Assembly (NCBI GenBank): GCA_947631135.1
Contig: CANRKE010000012.1
Location: forward strand, 1 to 20,813
From: an uncultured Bacilli bacterium
GTDB lineage: Bacteria > Bacillota_I > Bacilli_A > RF39 > UBA660
Direction: 5' to 3'
DNA: 20,813 nucleotides
Part shown: piece after piece, positions 1-7,160 of the stretch
Layout of the letters: the number at the start of each line of letters is the position of its first letter
Position numbering within the stretch: position 1 is the stretch's first letter
The notes under the pieces: model-generated
The model's input: the letters and a program-made list of their open reading frames with translations, nothing else
The model's database searches: none
Told to the model about the DNA's origin: nothing
Translations under genes and position numbers: made by a program

Positions 1-76
1 TTAATATTATCATTACTGATATTACTACTATCAATATTATTTTATTATTTATTTTTTTCTTATTACTCTTTTTCAA
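1..76 (-). CDS. N-terminus of unknown membrane or secreted protein, cut by window edge
   Basis: An open frame starts with TTG at 74-76 and runs off the left edge. Its 25 visible codons read as a lysine- and asparagine-rich head (KKSNKKK) followed by an uninterrupted hydrophobic stretch (IILIVVISVMIIL). This is the shape of a signal peptide or a first membrane segment. A ribosome site AGGTG lies 6 nt before the TTG, and TTG starts are used by several other genes here. The cotE terminator at 137-181 separates it from cotE, so it may have its own promoter. The product cannot be named from so few residues. Confidence 0.45.
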   Translation of the reverse strand, partial: MKKSNKKKINNKIILIVVISVMIIL

Positions 77-136
77 ATTAATCACCTACTATCATCTAAA
101 TGTATTTTATCAAACTTTTTATTATTATTCAAGCAT

Positions 137-181
137 AAAAAAGGATTCAACAAAACTAATAAATAATTTTATTGAATAACC
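137..181 (-). terminator. Rho-independent terminator after cotE
   Basis: On the minus strand an imperfect stem pairs TTCAATAAAA with TTTTGTTGAA, flanked by GG/CC pairs, and is followed by six T (137-142). A T run at 184-190 on the plus side means it could also stop transcription from the other direction. It lies about 20 nt past the cotE stop. Confidence 0.6.
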
Positions 182-200
182 AATTTTTTTAACAAATTAT

Positions 201-737
201 TTAATCTTCAATAAATTTTTCTTCAACTTGTTCATCTATTTCTTTTAATGTATTATCGTCAACCTCATCATCAATGATTTCCCAAGGTTCTTCATCATCT
301 TCGACAGAAATTTTCATTTTTGTTTCTCCAATTATTTCAATACCTAGTTCTTTTTCTACGGTATAATTAATATTTCCATCTTGTATTTCAACACCACTAC
401 ATGTAGGTTGTTTTAATCCTCTAACAATAATGCTTGTATCATCTGTAATGTTTGAATCATTTCTTCTAGTTAGATTTACAGCTTCAGAGTATTCTTCTTT
501 TTTAGTAACAACACTTGTTTTACTATTATTATCATAAGAATACCAGATATTTACATCATAACTTCCTTCAATTACAATTTTTCCATTACTTTGAAAGCCC
601 CTATATTGATGATTTATGATCCAACACCCAAGTATAGTTGTAGGTTTTTCTTCAGGTGTCAAAGTATAATTATTTTTAAAATATTTTTTTCCTTTACCAA
701 TTATGGCCTTCGTAACAATTTCTTTATATGCTGCCAT
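201..737 (-). CDS. cotE: CotE-family outer spore coat morphogenetic protein
   Basis: CotE organises assembly of the outer spore coat in Bacillus endospores. The 178-residue product follows Bacillus CotE along its whole length: the start (AAYKEIVTKAIIGKGKKY), then ILGCWIINHQY, then IEGSYDVNIWYSYDNNSKT, then EIIGETKMKI, and an acidic C-terminal tail (about residues 145-178) typical of the family. The start is the ATG at 735-737, six nt after AGGAGGG at 744-750. An ATG two codons earlier directly abuts that site and is less likely. In Bacillus subtilis cotE is followed by mutS; here the next minus-strand gene is an unrelated membrane protein. Family assignment is strong. That the organism makes spores is an inference from this one gene. 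Confidence 0.9.
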   Translation of the reverse strand: MAAYKEIVTKAIIGKGKKYFKNNYTLTPEEKPTTILGCWIINHQYRGFQSNGKIVIEGSYDVNIWYSYDNNSKTSVVTKKEEYSEAVNLTRRNDSNITDDTSIIVRGLKQPTCSGVEIQDGNINYTVEKELGIEIIGETKMKISVEDDEEPWEIIDDEVDDNTLKEIDEQVEEKFIED

Positions 738-756
738 AATCATCCCTCCTCTAATT

Positions 757-784
757 TAATTTATGCTTTTAACTTACAAAAAGT
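757..784 (-). promoter_or_regulatory. Possible sporulation (sigma-K-like) promoter of cotE
   Basis: The minus strand reads AC, 17 nt, then CATAAATTA, which fits the published sigma-K pattern AC-N17-CATAnnnTA. Bacillus subtilis cotE is known to be read by sigma-E and sigma-K. The fit rests on few bases in AT-rich DNA, and the implied start site falls almost on the ribosome site at 744-750, so this is tentative. Confidence 0.22.
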
Positions 785-815
785 GTCTAAAAATTAAATT
801 ATATGGGAGATTAAA

Positions 816-1817
816 TTAAATTAATTTTTCTTGTGATATAGCATTTAAATTTAAATCTGTGATATTTCCATTGTCTTTAGCGTAATAAGCTGCACATCCA
901 ATCATTGCTGCATTATCAGTGCAATACTTTATATCAGGAATTAATAACTCAACTCCAAGTTTATCACATTCTTCTTTTAATCTACACCTTAAATATGTAT
1001 TTGCACTTACACCTCCAGCTACTACCAATTGTTTTAATTTACTTTCTTTAAGTGCTTTTACAACCTTTTTAACAATTATATTAATTGCAACTTCTTGAAA
1101 TGAGCGTGCTAAATCTTCTTTATTTATTTCATTGCCTCTTTGTTTTTCATTATGAACTAAATTAATTGTCGCACTTTTTAGGCCACTAAAACTAAAATTA
1201 TATGAATCATCATCCATTGGAGTTGGCAAATTATATGTATGTTTTCCCATCTTTGATATTTTATCTATACCAGGACCTCCTGGATAAGAAAGACCAATTA
1301 TACGTGCAACTTTATCATATGCTTCACCTATTGCATCATCAACTGTACTTCCTAAATAATCAAATTTGTAATGCCCTGTCATCTTTATAATGTCTGTATG
1401 TCCTCCACTTACTACAAGTGCAAGTAGTGGAAATTTGAATTCACCAAATAATCTATTTGCATATATATGCCCTGCAATATGATGAACTTTAATAAGTGGC
1501 TTATTATATACAAAAGATAGAGTTTTTGCAAATTGAATACCAACAAGTAATGATCCAGATAATCCTGGTGCATATGTTACTGCAATATAGTCTATGTCAT
1601 TTATATTCATTTTTGATTTTTTAAGTAACTCTTCATATACTAATGTTATATTTTCTATATGATTTCTAGATGCAATTTCAGGTACTACACCACCATAATT
1701 TGCATGTATATCCATTTGTGATAATGTGACTGTACTAATCTCAATATGACCATTTTTAACTATACTCATACTTGTTTCATCACAACTTGATTCAATAGCT
1801 AAAATATATTTGCTCAT
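816..1817 (-). CDS. tsaD: tRNA N6-adenosine threonylcarbamoyltransferase TsaD
   Basis: TsaD transfers the threonylcarbamoyl group to A37 of ANN-decoding tRNAs, working with TsaB and TsaE in the cytoplasm. The 333-residue length is usual. Visible family marks are the ASKHA start (ILAIESSCDETS, residues 6-17), GGVVPEIASRNH, the metal-binding HHIAGH (112-117, ligands H113 and H117), VVSGGHT, a central FSFSGLKSA, and CTDNAAMIG near the C-terminus. The start ATG at 1815-1817 follows a GAGG site. tsaB and tsaE are not in this window. It has its own sigma-A promoter at 1906-1934 and a leader of about 80 nt. No clear terminator is seen before cotE, so read-through into cotE is possible. Confidence 0.97.
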   Translation of the reverse strand: MSKYILAIESSCDETSMSIVKNGHIEISTVTLSQMDIHANYGGVVPEIASRNHIENITLVYEELLKKSKMNINDIDYIAVTYAPGLSGSLLVGIQFAKTLSFVYNKPLIKVHHIAGHIYANRLFGEFKFPLLALVVSGGHTDIIKMTGHYKFDYLGSTVDDAIGEAYDKVARIIGLSYPGGPGIDKISKMGKHTYNLPTPMDDDSYNFSFSGLKSATINLVHNEKQRGNEINKEDLARSFQEVAINIIVKKVVKALKESKLKQLVVAGGVSANTYLRCRLKEECDKLGVELLIPDIKYCTDNAAMIGCAAYYAKDNGNITDLNLNAISQEKLI

Positions 1818-1905
1818 GATAACCTCACATTCCTCTCACTTCATTCTAAACATACATAGTCATGAAAAACAATTATTTTCAGACTATCACCTCTAAAACA
1901 TAAAT

Positions 1906-1934
1906 ATTGTACTACAATTGTTTTATTTTGTAAA
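1906..1934 (-). promoter_or_regulatory. Sigma-A promoter of tsaD
   Basis: TTTACA (1929-1934), a 17-nt spacer, and TACAAT (1906-1911): five of six consensus bases in each box. Transcription should begin near 1899, about 80 nt before the tsaD start. Confidence 0.65.
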
Positions 1935-2010
1935 TTTAAAAAACTTAAAAAAATTTAATTATTATTAATTCATTTATTTTTATATAATATTTTTATAAAC
2001 ATACAAACCA

Positions 2011-2045
2011 AAAAATATCATAACTTTTAGCATTATGATATTTTT
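2011..2045 (-). terminator. Rho-independent terminator of surface protein gene A
   Basis: A perfect 13-bp stem (2011-2023 with 2033-2045) with a 9-nt loop begins seven nt past the stop at 2052. The stem ends in AAAAA/TTTTT, so it can act in both directions. Its core sequence recurs in the terminator at 19043-19075. Confidence 0.8.
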
Positions 2046-2051
2046 AATTTT

Positions 2052-3758
2052 TTAATATTCAGCTTGAAATATTGGGGATACTTCATCACTTGATTCAATT
2101 ATAGTATTACCATCATATGTTTTAATTTCAGGTAAAGTTATTGGTTCATATTCAGGATTATCTTTTTTAGCTCCATCAGAATTTATAAGTCTTACTATTC
2201 TTTTATTTTTATAATCAATATAATCTCTTGTGTCATCAATGCTTCTTAATGGATCATGTCCAGTCATATCAATTGATATATTTTGGATATTCCTTGTTTC
2301 TCTAATTATTATTCTTGAATAATGTGTTGTTACATTTGGTGTATTATTATAATTATCAAGAGTTATCCAACCAATATATTTTGTTGGATATGAAAATTTA
2401 TTTAATTCTTGTTTATACGAGCTATTAATTTTTGATATTATATTTTCTTTACATATCCATTTATTTACTTCATTCATTTTTTCACGATTTATTAAACCGT
2501 AATTATAATAACCAATCTTTAGTTGACTAACTTTTGTACCACTTTTTATTGTTCCGTGATTCCATGGCTCATTTAATTTTATTCTATTATTTTCTTTATC
2601 TATATTTTCATATGTGTATAAATCTCTCCATACATTTTTTGAATATGTTTCTGCTGGATATGTATAACCTCTTGAATCTGTATAATTCCAAAATATCAAG
2701 CCGTTCACATTTTCACTTTTAAAATTTGATACATCATTAAGATATATATATTTATCATTATTATTCAAATTTTGGGTTAAAAATGATAGTGTTCCATCAT
2801 AAGTATATATATCCGTATTTATTGAGCTATAACCCACTTCACTTTCTCTAAATCCAGAATAATATAATGCATTAGTATTATCAGTTTTTATACAAACATT
2901 TTCAAAATATTCTTTATCAGTATCGATTGCAGTGTATTTACGTTGATAATTGAATATATATTTAGAACTATTTTCAAATACGATACTTCCAAGTGATTTA
3001 TATTTTTCATTACTATATTTAAAATCTAAAAAATTTGTATTATCACTTAATTCACCAAGTCCATTATCTACTAAATTTTGTGATACAGTAATATTTATTG
3101 TTTTATTATCACCTACATTTTTACCATCAATACTATTACCATATATCTTTAGATCTTCTAAAGCACCATTAGTAGTATTTGATATTACTGTTATTTCATC
3201 TTTTGGTGATGAAGCTAATTTTTGCCTTGCTTCTATTTGTATTTTAAAACTACCATTTCTATTTAACATGTAATTTTGATCTATATCATTAGAATTTTCT
3301 ATCCATATTTGTAATTTATATTTATTGATATTTTTACTATCTATTCCTATACTTCTTTTTAAATAATCTTTTGTATTTTCTATCTCTAAAAAGTTACCTT
3401 CATTTACTATTTCATTATCTTTCATTAATTTCCATTTAAAGTTTTCATCTTTTAGAGCTAGAGATAGATCTATATCAACAAGTTTAATATCATAATATGC
3501 ATAACTATTTCCTTTATTTTCAACATTAAAACTAAATACACTAGCTTTTTCTTCTACTTCATCACTATTTATTGGAAGTAAATTATCAATTGTTACTTCT
3601 TCTCCATCAATATATTCTACATCAAGATTACCTAGTTTAGTTGAGTTATTGCTATTACTTGTATTAAAGAACATTGCGTAACTCACAACAAGTACTCCAA
3701 TTATTATTACTACAATAAATATTATTATTGTATTTCTTACTATTTTCTTCTTATCCAA
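2052..3758 (-). CDS. Modular surface protein A with SipW-type signal segment
   Basis: The 568-residue protein begins with a basic head (DKKKIVRN) and a hydrophobic segment at about 10-30 ending in SYAMFFNTS, resembling SipW/TasA-type signal regions. Residues 35-175 form a beta-rich module (NVENKGNSYAYYDIKLVDI, then KLQIWIENSNDIDQNYMLNRNGSFKIQIEA) shared with the proteins at 7585-9294 and 19092-20813. Residues 185-240 and the last 90 or so are nearly the same as in the 7585-9294 paralogue, while the middle differs apart from GLIFWNYTDSRGYTYP. The C-terminal LPEIKTYDGNTIIESSDE recalls the ends of phage tail-fibre-like proteins; that link is inference. The start is TTG at 3756-3758, with AGGTG 7 nt upstream. 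Export to the surface is inferred; the ligand is unknown. Confidence 0.8.
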   Translation of the reverse strand: MDKKKIVRNTIIIFIVVIIIGVLVVSYAMFFNTSNSNNSTKLGNLDVEYIDGEEVTIDNLLPINSDEVEEKASVFSFNVENKGNSYAYYDIKLVDIDLSLALKDENFKWKLMKDNEIVNEGNFLEIENTKDYLKRSIGIDSKNINKYKLQIWIENSNDIDQNYMLNRNGSFKIQIEARQKLASSPKDEITVISNTTNGALEDLKIYGNSIDGKNVGDNKTINITVSQNLVDNGLGELSDNTNFLDFKYSNEKYKSLGSIVFENSSKYIFNYQRKYTAIDTDKEYFENVCIKTDNTNALYYSGFRESEVGYSSINTDIYTYDGTLSFLTQNLNNNDKYIYLNDVSNFKSENVNGLIFWNYTDSRGYTYPAETYSKNVWRDLYTYENIDKENNRIKLNEPWNHGTIKSGTKVSQLKIGYYNYGLINREKMNEVNKWICKENIISKINSSYKQELNKFSYPTKYIGWITLDNYNNTPNVTTHYSRIIIRETRNIQNISIDMTGHDPLRSIDDTRDYIDYKNKRIVRLINSDGAKKDNPEYEPITLPEIKTYDGNTIIESSDEVSPIFQAEY

Positions 3759-3877
3759 ATTAAAACACCTACCTTATTTTAAGGTAAGTGAATTGGTCTT
3801 ATAAGTACGACCCCCCCCATATCGAACATTTGTTTGTTCGTACTTTTTTATGAGGAGGACCTACCTTTTTTTATTAC
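3759..3877 (-). promoter_or_regulatory. Structured leader A: candidate translational RNA switch
   Basis: This is the predicted 5' untranslated leader of surface gene A. In transcript order it holds AAGGTAGGTC (3867-3858), a stem AAGTACGA/TCGTACTT (3845-3838 with 3810-3803) around hairpin CGAACA/TGTTCG, a run of eight G (3818-3811), GACC (3798-3795), the anti-Shine-Dalgarno strand CTTACCTT (3788-3781), and the ribosome site TAAGGTAGGTG (3776-3766). The anti-SD strand can form a 7-bp hairpin with the ribosome site (3780-3786 with 3770-3776, 3-nt loop) or pair with the upstream AAGGTA, with GGTC:GACC inside. The same plan recurs at 9295-9410. No known riboswitch class is recognised. Confidence 0.6.
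3823..3836 (+). promoter_or_regulatory. LexA-box-like palindrome inside leader A
   Basis: CGAACATTTGTTTG fits CGAAC-N4-GTTTG, the same form as the box over the lexA promoter at 17051-17064. It lies some 40-55 bp downstream of the predicted start site, so LexA would act as a roadblock. It coincides with the RNA hairpin of the leader, so the match may reflect RNA structure instead. Confidence 0.3.
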
Positions 3878-3883
3878 AATTTT

Positions 3884-3912
3884 ATCTTATCACATTTTTA
3901 ATTATTTAACAA
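3884..3912 (-). promoter_or_regulatory. Promoter of surface protein gene A
   Basis: TTGTTA (3907-3912), 17 nt, TAAGAT (3884-3889). The -10 aligns base for base with that of the paralogous gene (9417-9422), and sequence similarity between the two loci begins at this box. It lies just past the mraY stop. Confidence 0.5.
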
Positions 3913-3927
3913 TTATATTTTAATATT

Positions 3928-4908
3928 TTATATCCAAACCCCAAAGAAAATTCCTAGCATACATAATATGAATCCAATAATCCAAAACAATTTTACTATA
4001 TCTCTTTCTTTCCACCCTAACTTTTCAAAATGATGATGTAATGGTGTCATCAAAAATAATTTTTTCTTAAAAGCATATAACCAAATAACTTGTAATATTA
4101 CACTTAATGTTTCAATTATAAATACACCAGCAACAATAACCAATGTTAACTCACGTCTAGTTAATATAGCAACAGTACCTAGAGTTGCCCCTAAAGCAAG
4201 AGATCCAGTATCACCCATAAACACTTTAGCTGGATTAACATTAAAAACAAGGAATCCTGCTAAACATCCTGCTAAGATAAAACAGAATATTCCCATATCT
4301 TCATATCCAGTTCTTAATGAAATAAGTCCAAACGCAATAAAAGCAATTGCAGACAACCCACCAGCAAGTCCATCTAACCCATCAGTAATATTTACAGCAT
4401 TACTAGCACCAACTAATATAAATAGAATAAATACTCCATATAACCATCCTAATGGAAGATTAATTCCAAGAGTTGAAATTATAAGTGAGGTTTCTCCACC
4501 ATTTTTTAAAAATATAAAGAAGAAAATAACTGCTATTACTATTTGCATTAATATTTTCTGTATCTCTGTAAGTCCTTTATTATTATGCTGTTTAATTATC
4601 AGATAATCATCTATGAATCCTATAGTAGCATATCCAACCATTACAAAAAGAACTATTAACATATTTGTTGTTATCTCAATTTTCCCCATAACACTCAATA
4701 TAATTATCGAAAGTAATGTAGGAATTAAAAATATAATACCACCCATAGTAGGTGTTCCTGCTTTTTTTCTATGAGCATCTTCCATATAAATACTTAACGT
4801 TTGACTTACATTAAACTTTTTTAAAATTGGTATTAAAAAATATCCAAAAATGGTTGCTAAAACAAAACCTATCATCAATGATAAAACTGATTTTGTGAGT
4901 AATAACAT
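3928..4908 (-). CDS. mraY: Phospho-N-acetylmuramoyl-pentapeptide transferase MraY
   Basis: MraY moves the UDP-MurNAc-pentapeptide head onto undecaprenyl phosphate, making lipid I at the inner face of the membrane. The 326-residue polytopic protein shows the family marks in order: RKKAGTPTMGG (48-57), the Asp pair of GFIDDYL (D100, D101), NITDGLDGL (173-181), GDTGSLALG (232-240) and PLHHHFEKLGW (289-299). The start ATG at 4906-4908 lies 2 nt past the murE stop, and its ribosome site GGGTGAT sits inside the end of murE, so the two are translationally linked. No terminator is visible after the stop, and the promoter of surface gene A follows at once. Confidence 0.97.
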   Translation of the reverse strand: MLLLTKSVLSLMIGFVLATIFGYFLIPILKKFNVSQTLSIYMEDAHRKKAGTPTMGGIIFLIPTLLSIIILSVMGKIEITTNMLIVLFVMVGYATIGFIDDYLIIKQHNNKGLTEIQKILMQIVIAVIFFFIFLKNGGETSLIISTLGINLPLGWLYGVFILFILVGASNAVNITDGLDGLAGGLSAIAFIAFGLISLRTGYEDMGIFCFILAGCLAGFLVFNVNPAKVFMGDTGSLALGATLGTVAILTRRELTLVIVAGVFIIETLSVILQVIWLYAFKKKLFLMTPLHHHFEKLGWKERDIVKLFWIIGFILCMLGIFFGVWI

Positions 4909-4910
4909 TT

Positions 4911-6263
4911 TTAAATCACCCTATCTATTATTTCCATTACACATTCCTTATCATCATGGTGAAACTTTTTATCCTTAATAATCTGATAATTTTCATGTCC
5001 TTTTCCGAGAATCAGTAAACTATCATTACTTCTAAGCAATTCAATTCCCCTTTTTATAGCTTTATATCTATCAACTATTACTTCATAATTATCTTTAAAA
5101 ATACCAGTTTTCATATCTTCAATTATATCATTCGCATCTTCAAATCTAGGATTATCACTAGTAAGTATACAATAATCAGATAAACTTGTTGCATAATAAG
5201 CCATTATAGGACGCTTAGACTTTTGCCTGTTTCCACCACATCCAATTATACAATAAATTTTTCCTTTTGTATATTCTTTTACACAATTTATAACTTTAAA
5301 TATTGCATCTTCGGTATGTGCATAATCAATTATTATAGATGAATTATTGTATTTTATAGTATCCATTCTTCCTTTAGGATGTTCTATTTCCTCAACTATT
5401 TTTATTATTTCATCTATATCTATACCAATCCCTCTTAATATCATTATAACACCAATAATATTATATATGTTATATTTGCCTAATATTTTAGTTTTAAATG
5501 TGTAAACTCTACTGTCAATAATTATATCAAAGTTCATATAATTACTATCATATCTATAGTTAATTATTTTATAATTATTTGATTTATAACCATAATATAC
5601 AATATTAGTTTTATCATTTATAACTTTTTTATAATTTTTATCATCTTTATTTATAAATGAATTTTCACATGCTAAAAATAATTTTGATTTAGCTTTTACA
5701 TAATTATCAAATGTTTTATGAAAATCTAAATGATCAATAGTTAAATTTGTTAAAATTCCATATTTAAATTTCAATGTATTTACTCTACCCATACTAAGTG
5801 CATGACTACTGACTTCCATTACTACATATTCTATACCATTATTTTTACACTCTATTAACATATTATATATTTCTAAAATAGATGGTGTAGTATTATTTAA
5901 ATTTTTTACTTTATCTTTCATATAAAACCCAATAGTTCCAATATATGCACATTTAATATTTAACTTATTTAATGCTTGATATATTAAATATGCAGTAGTA
6001 GTTTTACCATTAGTTCCTGTAATACCAATTAATTTTAAATCTTTAATTTTCTTATAATAATTTTTTTTAAGATAGTTATCTAAATATTTCTTTGTATCAT
6101 CAACAATTATTGTTTCAACATTATAATTACCTTTTTCACATATTACTTTTAGTGCACCATTTCTTATCGCTTCATCTATATATTTATGCCCATCTTCATT
6201 ATATCCTTTAAGTGCGATAAAAGTATCACCTTTTTTTACTTCTTTTGAATTTATTTGTATCAT
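4911..6263 (-). CDS. murE: UDP-MurNAc-tripeptide synthetase MurE, diaminopimelate type
   Basis: MurE adds the third stem-peptide residue to UDP-MurNAc-L-Ala-D-Glu in the cytoplasm. Seen: a short N-terminal domain (SKEVKKGDTFIAL, DGHKYIDEAI), the ATP loop GTNGKTT (83-89), TNLTIDHLDFH (172-182), the Lys-rich AKSKLF, IIDYAHTEDA (311-320) and SDNPR (369-373). DNPR is the motif of enzymes that add meso-diaminopimelate; lysine enzymes carry other residues there. At 450 residues it is slightly short, missing some N-terminal leader found in relatives. The start ATG at 6261-6263 follows AGGTGG. It lies 46 nt after the unknown gene at 6310-6789 and just before mraY, in one operon. murF is not alongside. 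Confidence 0.96.
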   Translation of the reverse strand: MIQINSKEVKKGDTFIALKGYNEDGHKYIDEAIRNGALKVICEKGNYNVETIIVDDTKKYLDNYLKKNYYKKIKDLKLIGITGTNGKTTTAYLIYQALNKLNIKCAYIGTIGFYMKDKVKNLNNTTPSILEIYNMLIECKNNGIEYVVMEVSSHALSMGRVNTLKFKYGILTNLTIDHLDFHKTFDNYVKAKSKLFLACENSFINKDDKNYKKVINDKTNIVYYGYKSNNYKIINYRYDSNYMNFDIIIDSRVYTFKTKILGKYNIYNIIGVIMILRGIGIDIDEIIKIVEEIEHPKGRMDTIKYNNSSIIIDYAHTEDAIFKVINCVKEYTKGKIYCIIGCGGNRQKSKRPIMAYYATSLSDYCILTSDNPRFEDANDIIEDMKTGIFKDNYEVIVDRYKAIKRGIELLRSNDSLLILGKGHENYQIIKDKKFHHDDKECVMEIIDRVI

Positions 6264-6309
6264 TTAATACCACCTAATAATTTATATGTTAAAAACTTAG
6301 TTAATAGAA

Positions 6310-6789
6310 TTATATTTTAATCATATTATGTAATAAATTATCAATATCTTTTCCATATATTATTTTAGAATCTTCTAATAGATTTAAATATTCATTTTTA
6401 TTATCTACTTTAATTATATCTATATAGAATTTATCATGATAAAAATAAATATTATATTTTCCTATATTATATTTTCTAAATGAATTTAATTCATATAATA
6501 TTTTTGATTCTGGTTTAAATAATATTTTTAGATCTAAGCTTTCTCCAAATATTTTAATATATTCATCATCTTCTTTATATAATTCTACAATTATTCCATA
6601 ATTATCATTAATATATACTATAACTCTATAATATCCATATAAATCTAAATTATATATATCTTTTAATCTATCTAATAGATTTCTAAAATTTTCTTCTTTG
6701 TTATCCTCTAAATCAAATCTTATTTTTTGCATATAATCATTGTTTAAATATATTGTAAATTCATTAATATTATAATATTCCAATTTCAT
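6310..6789 (-). CDS. Unknown 159-residue protein, first gene of the murE-mraY operon
   Basis: I do not recognise the family. The product is soluble, very rich in Tyr, Ile, Asn and Asp, with no membrane segment or cysteine cluster. It seems to have two parts: an N-terminal part (MKLEYYNINEFTIYL, then an acidic helix near 25-45) and, after a central LFKPESKILYELNSF, a C-terminal part (YNIYFYHDKFYIDII). The layout, a first strand MKLEYYN... and a later strand-rich part, faintly recalls the ClpC adaptor MecA, but no diagnostic motif supports that. The start ATG (6787-6789) follows AGGTGAT, and a promoter lies directly upstream. Its place in front of murE suggests a cell-envelope or regulatory role; this is inference only. 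Confidence 0.7.
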   Translation of the reverse strand: MKLEYYNINEFTIYLNNDYMQKIRFDLEDNKEENFRNLLDRLKDIYNLDLYGYYRVIVYINDNYGIIVELYKEDDEYIKIFGESLDLKILFKPESKILYELNSFRKYNIGKYNIYFYHDKFYIDIIKVDNKNEYLNLLEDSKIIYGKDIDNLLHNMIKI

Positions 6790-6806
6790 AGTATCACCTA
6801 GTGTAA

Positions 6807-6835
6807 ATTATGTAAAATTATTGTTTTTGTTACAA
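6807..6835 (-). promoter_or_regulatory. Promoter of the murE-mraY operon
   Basis: TTGTAA (6830-6835), 17 nt, CATAAT (6807-6812). The implied start near 6800 leaves a leader of only about 11 nt before the first gene, enough to hold its AGGTGAT site. Confidence 0.45.
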
Positions 6836-6867
6836 GTAATTACATATTATTTACTAAGGTGAGAATA

Positions 6868-7149
6868 ATGCGAATAATACCTAATGTAAGTACTGAAACT
6901 TTTACTTTTAGTGCAGTTCTTATTGGATATTTACTTATAGATGATATGACGTTCAATGAACAAAATGCACTTGGTAATTGGCTTATGTTGATTGCACAAA
7001 TGTTGTGTACAAATGCTTTTTATCAACAAGTACAAAGTGAAAGACAGACACCTCAAACAAGCTATAGTAAAGATGATACTTTAAATATGTTAAAAAAAAT
7101 GGTAAGTGCACTTAATACTGAAATAGAAAATATAAAAAAAGAATTATAG
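6868..7149 (+). CDS. Small unknown protein with hydrophobic N-half and coiled-coil tail
   Basis: The 93-residue product is one of only two convincing plus-strand genes here. Residues 10-50 (FSAVLIGYLLIDD, then NALGNWLMLIAQMLCTNAFY) are hydrophobic and could hold one or two membrane helices. The tail (residues 66-93) is a charged amphipathic helix fit for a coiled coil (LNMLKKMVSALNTEIENIKKEL). A GTG three codons upstream (6859) is also in frame, but the ATG at 6868 is favoured since AAGGTGAG ends 4 nt before it. It is divergent from the mur operon and convergent with the desulfoferrodoxin gene, its stop lying within the shared hairpin at 7143-7160. I do not recognise the function. Confidence 0.75.
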   Translation: MRIIPNVSTETFTFSAVLIGYLLIDDMTFNEQNALGNWLMLIAQMLCTNAFYQQVQSERQTPQTSYSKDDTLNMLKKMVSALNTEIENIKKEL

Positions 7150-7160
7150 TTTCCTATAAT
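7134..7160 (-). terminator. Terminator of the desulfoferrodoxin gene
   Basis: On the minus strand ATTATAG-GAAA-CTATAAT (7160-7143, 7-bp stem, 4-nt loop) is followed by TC and seven T (7134-7140). The stem contains the stop codons of both convergent genes. Confidence 0.7.

Noticed and set aside
1841..1882. A 13-codon frame in the tsaD leader after an AGAGGTGAT site
   Set aside because: It would need a CTG start and has no comparison to support it; the AGAGGTGAT is probably chance.
2950..3273. A 107-codon plus-strand open frame
   Set aside because: It lies opposite surface protein gene A, which is supported by its paralogue; no ribosome site or similarity supports the plus frame.
3811..3818. 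G-quadruplex from the eight-G run
   Set aside because: One run alone cannot form an intramolecular quadruplex, and no other G runs are near.
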